A DNA stretch of 6,720 nucleotides from Candidatus Iainarchaeum sp. (lineage in GTDB: Archaea > Iainarchaeota > Iainarchaeia > Iainarchaeales > GCA-2688035), in the NCBI GenBank assembly GCA_028712575.1, contig JAQTPU010000041.1:1-6720 (forward strand), in the 5' to 3' direction. The notes under the pieces are model-generated. The model saw only the letters and a program-made list of their open reading frames with translations, was not told the DNA's origin and did not search any database. How positions within the stretch are numbered: the stretch's first letter is position 1; the number at the start of each line of letters is the position of its first letter. Shown here in pieces: positions 4,601 to 6,720 of the stretch. The position numbers and the translations under genes were made by a program.

Positions 4601-5427
4601 ATGTGAACAACCTCTTGATTCAAAAAATCGCTTAAAACCCCGCGGTGGCAATAATCTTTGTTTGCTTCAAAACACATCAAGGCAATTTTCTGTTTTTTTC
4701 CAAGCCCTTCAAGCATAATTATTTCTGTTTTTTTAGAATCAAGATTTTTTTTATAATCCGCAAACAGATTGGCATAATCCTGTTTTGTTTCAAGTTTTTT
4801 TCTTTTTTCCGAATCAACCCCAAACCCAGGCAGGTGCAGGTAGCCAATGCCGGCATTTTTAAGATAATTTTCCAGGCTTTTTTTAGAAAAGCTTTTTTTC
4901 ATGCTGAAAGCATTTTTCCTTACATCCACCAACAGGGAGATTTTGTTTTGAATCAATTGGTTCAAAAAGCAGTCAATTGTTTTGCCCTCATATCCAATTG
5001 AATAAATCCCGTTCCCTGATTGTTCTTTTCTCTGAATCTTTTCGCTTTTGACTGTGAATTCGGGATATTTTTCATAAACAAAGCCAATCAGCGCATTCAA
5101 GTTTGAGTATTCAGAAACAATTTTTTCCAAGCCGGAAAGCACTGTTTCATTCGTCTCAATGGTTTTTACAAATTCTTCTCCCTGTTCCGTTAAGGACAAT
5201 TTTTCCTCATCAAACAGGCCTTGGGCTTCAAAAAAATTAAAATCCTTGTATATTTCGTTTGAAAAGGGCCCGTGTTTATACGGGAAAAAATCATAGGCTA
5301 CTTTTTCAAAACCCAGTTTTTGCCTCAACAAAAAAATAGCCTTGACTAAATAAGTTTTTGAAGAAATCCCTTTTTCTGAAAGCCTTTTTATTATCTGAAG
5401 CAAAAGCTTCTGGCGCCTGTAAATCAT
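4597..5427 (-). CDS. Panacea/YwgA-like winged helix fused to DUF488 domain
   Basis: 276 residues. Residues 1-90 look like a winged-helix domain of the Panacea (SocA-like)/YwgA kind: a helical start, KTYLVKAIFLL, FFPYKHGPFSNEIYKDF, then LSLTEQGEEF. Panacea domains are known as antitoxin modules in toxin-antitoxin pairs. After a helical linker, residues 141-270 are a full DUF488 domain: IYSIGYEGKT (141-150), LLVDVRKNAF (165-174), SFSKKSLENYL (179-189), GYLHLPGFG (195-203), and the hallmark MCFEANKDYCHR (251-262) with Cys252, Glu254, Cys260, His261 and Arg262. The activity of DUF488 is not established; the invariant Cys/Glu/Cys-His-Arg set suggests an enzyme site. It is first gene of a two-gene operon. 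The ATG at 5427 has no Shine-Dalgarno sequence but sits about 27 nt after a TATA box, so the mRNA should be leaderless. Confident on DUF488, moderate on the N-terminal domain. Confidence 0.9.
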   Translation of the reverse strand: MIYRRQKLLLQIIKRLSEKGISSKTYLVKAIFLLRQKLGFEKVAYDFFPYKHGPFSNEIYKDFNFFEAQGLFDEEKLSLTEQGEEFVKTIETNETVLSGLEKIVSEYSNLNALIGFVYEKYPEFTVKSEKIQRKEQSGNGIYSIGYEGKTIDCFLNQLIQNKISLLVDVRKNAFSMKKSFSKKSLENYLKNAGIGYLHLPGFGVDSEKRKKLETKQDYANLFADYKKNLDSKKTEIIMLEGLGKKQKIALMCFEANKDYCHRGVLSDFLNQEVVHI

Positions 5428-5450
5428 AAAAATAATAACTGCAAAAGTCC

Positions 5451-5458
5451 TTTATAAA
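5451..5458 (-). promoter_or_regulatory. TATA box of the DUF488 operon
   Basis: TTTATAAA, centred about 27 nt before the ATG at 5427 on the minus strand. Archaeal transcription starts about that far downstream of the TATA centre, so the start site falls on or next to the ATG. The box is palindromic, so direction comes only from its spacing to the gene. Confidence 0.7.
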
Positions 5459-5511
5459 TGCTTTCAGACTCCAAGTTTCCGCTAATAACAAAAAGCACTT
5501 TCCAAGCCATG

Positions 5512-5519
5512 TTTTTATT
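5512..5519 (+). promoter_or_regulatory. TATA-like box of the asparagine synthetase gene
   Basis: TTTTTATT centred about 27 nt before the ATG at 5543, which has no Shine-Dalgarno sequence. The 25 nt between (5518-5542) contain only C and T. This fits a leaderless transcript, but T-rich tracts are easy to over-read as TATA boxes. Confidence 0.4.
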
Positions 5520-5542
5520 CCTTTTCTTCTTTTCTTTTTTTT

Positions 5543-6720
5543 ATGTGCGGAATTGCAGCTATTTTCGGCCCAAACGTTAATCCCAAAATCCTCAAAAAGA
5601 GCCTTTCAAGAGTAAAACACCGCGGTTTTTCCCTGTTTGAATCCCTCTATTTCCCTACCTGCGCTCTTGGTTGTAATCGTTTGGAAATTGTTGACAGGGA
5701 TAATGCTGTCCAGCCTGTTTCCAATGAAGATAACACTGTTTTTGCTGTTCTTAATGGGGAAATTTTTAATTTCAATTCTTTAACCAAAGAGTTGATTGAA
5801 AAGGGGCATTTGTTCAAAACTGCTTCTGATTCAGAGGTTTTGGTTCATTTGTATGAAGAATATGGCAAAAAAATGTGCTCCAAAATTGATTCTGAAATGT
5901 TTGCATTTTTTATTTTTGACAGGAAAAAAAATGCTTTTTTTGCCTGCCGAGACCCTTATGGAGTAAAACCGCTTTATTATGCAATTGACTCCAAAAAAAA
6001 TTTTCATTTTGCCTCTGAAATAAAACAATTAGCCCAATTCAAGGAAATAAAAGAAATTTTTTCCTTTCCACCCGGCAATTACATGCAAAACTGCTCTTTA
6101 ACCAAATACCATTCAATTCCTTTTCCTGTAAAAACAGTTTCCCTGAAAAAAAGCATTTCAAAACTAAGGGCTCTATTTGATTCTGCAATAAAAAAACGCC
6201 TAGACACTGACCTGCCAATAGCAGTGTTTTTTTCCGGCGGAATAGACAGTGCAGCTGTTTTGGAAACAGCCCGCAAGTTTCATTCTTCTGTTTCTGCTGT
6301 AATTGTTGGTTTTCCTTCTTCTCCTGATGTTGTTTTTGCAAAGCGTTTTTGCAATGAGAAAAACATTCCTTTTTTTTATTCTTCTCCTCCAAAAGAATCC
6401 GAGCTTGCAAAAATAATCCCAAAAATTGTTTTTCTCGCAGAAACTTTTGAACCAAACATTATCCGCAACTCCGCAGTTTCCTATCTCATTTCCAAAACTG
6501 CGCGTGAGCATGGTTTTCGCCTTGCTTTTTGCGGAGAAGGGCCGGATGAACTATTCGCAGGCTATCCAGAATTCCAATCCCTTTCCCCTTCTGCAATTTC
6601 CAAAAAAATCTCTTGTTTTATCCAAGACCTTCCTCGCACTCAGTTCCAGCGCGTTGACCGCACTTCCATGCACTTCACAATCGAAACACGCATTCCCTTC
6701 TTTGACACTGCTTTTGCAGA
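5543..6720 (+). CDS. asnB: Asparagine synthetase (glutamine-hydrolysing), 3' end outside window
   Basis: Makes asparagine from aspartate, glutamine and ATP. 392 complete codons are visible with no stop; the family is usually about 500-630 residues. N-terminal glutaminase: MCGIAAIFG with Cys2 as nucleophile, which fixes the start because the Met must be removed; LGCNRLEIVD (Arg46); NGEIFN at 71-76; SDSE at 95-98; CRDPYGVKPLYYA; and FASEIKQL. Synthetase domain: PP-loop SGGIDS at 231-236, GEGPDELFAGY at 331-341, and the family segment DRTSMHFTIETRIPFFD at 372-388. The usual HRGPD is HRGFSLFES here (26-34), so the Pro-Asp pair is missing; the other key glutaminase residues remain. The coding strand is strikingly rich in T and C (many TTT, TCC, CTT codons), unlike the purine-rich coding strands of the other genes. 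It is transcribed divergently from the DUF488 operon. A related amidotransferase-type ligase using another substrate is the main alternative. Confidence 0.93.
   Translation, partial: MCGIAAIFGPNVNPKILKKSLSRVKHRGFSLFESLYFPTCALGCNRLEIVDRDNAVQPVSNEDNTVFAVLNGEIFNFNSLTKELIEKGHLFKTASDSEVLVHLYEEYGKKMCSKIDSEMFAFFIFDRKKNAFFACRDPYGVKPLYYAIDSKKNFHFASEIKQLAQFKEIKEIFSFPPGNYMQNCSLTKYHSIPFPVKTVSLKKSISKLRALFDSAIKKRLDTDLPIAVFFSGGIDSAAVLETARKFHSSVSAVIVGFPSSPDVVFAKRFCNEKNIPFFYSSPPKESELAKIIPKIVFLAETFEPNIIRNSAVSYLISKTAREHGFRLAFCGEGPDELFAGYPEFQSLSPSAISKKISCFIQDLPRTQFQRVDRTSMHFTIETRIPFFDTAFA

Noticed and set aside
4645..5001. 118-codon plus-strand frame rich in Phe
   Set aside because: It is antisense to the DUF488 domain, which has its full motif set on the minus strand.
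6039..6455. 138-codon minus-strand frame (and shorter ones nearby)
   Set aside because: It lies antisense to the asparagine synthetase gene, which has clear family motifs throughout this stretch. The minus-strand product is low-complexity Lys/Gln/Phe-rich sequence with no recognisable domain.

Overview
The window looks archaeal, most likely from a small-genome (DPANN-type) lineage. The signs are a prolyl-tRNA synthetase of the archaeal/eukaryotic type with a C-terminal zinc-binding tail, TATA-like boxes about 27 nt upstream of two start codons that have no Shine-Dalgarno sequence, GGTG-type ribosome binding sites elsewhere, and a T-run terminator. No taxonomic marker is present, so the lineage is an inference. 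Genes are tightly packed.

Left part (1-1290): a broken nitroreductase-family gene keeps only its N-terminal third. It is followed at once by a 270-residue protein made of nine exact 17-residue NUMOD3-type repeats joined to a C-terminal segment that reads like sigma-70 region 4, with no nuclease domain. Facing it on the minus strand is a 43-residue protein in which 27 residues are Asp or Glu, with its own ribosome binding site, TATA box and T-run terminator.

Centre-left (1398-3293): a two-gene plus-strand operon holds a conserved-looking 114-residue protein of unknown function and proS, separated by 1 nt. Downstream (3294-3731) is a scar of an IS200/IS605-type insertion sequence. It contains a cluster of strong hairpins, a truncated Y1 transposase gene on the minus strand, and a GC-rich 7-bp stem beside that gene's 5' end.

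Centre-right (3732-5458): a 47-residue plus-strand protein converges with a minus-strand two-gene operon. The first gene of the operon fuses a Panacea/YwgA-like winged-helix domain to a DUF488 domain. The second overlaps it by 4 nt, probably starts at TTG, and carries a Cys/His cluster in its C-terminal part. The pair appears to run from one leaderless promoter. It is the best candidate in the window for a poorly described functional module, possibly for nucleic-acid handling or defence.

Right end (5512-6720): a divergent glutamine-dependent asparagine synthetase gene runs off the window. Its start is fixed by the Cys2 nucleophile. Its coding strand is unusually pyrimidine-rich compared with the other genes, and its glutaminase domain lacks the usual HRGPD motif.
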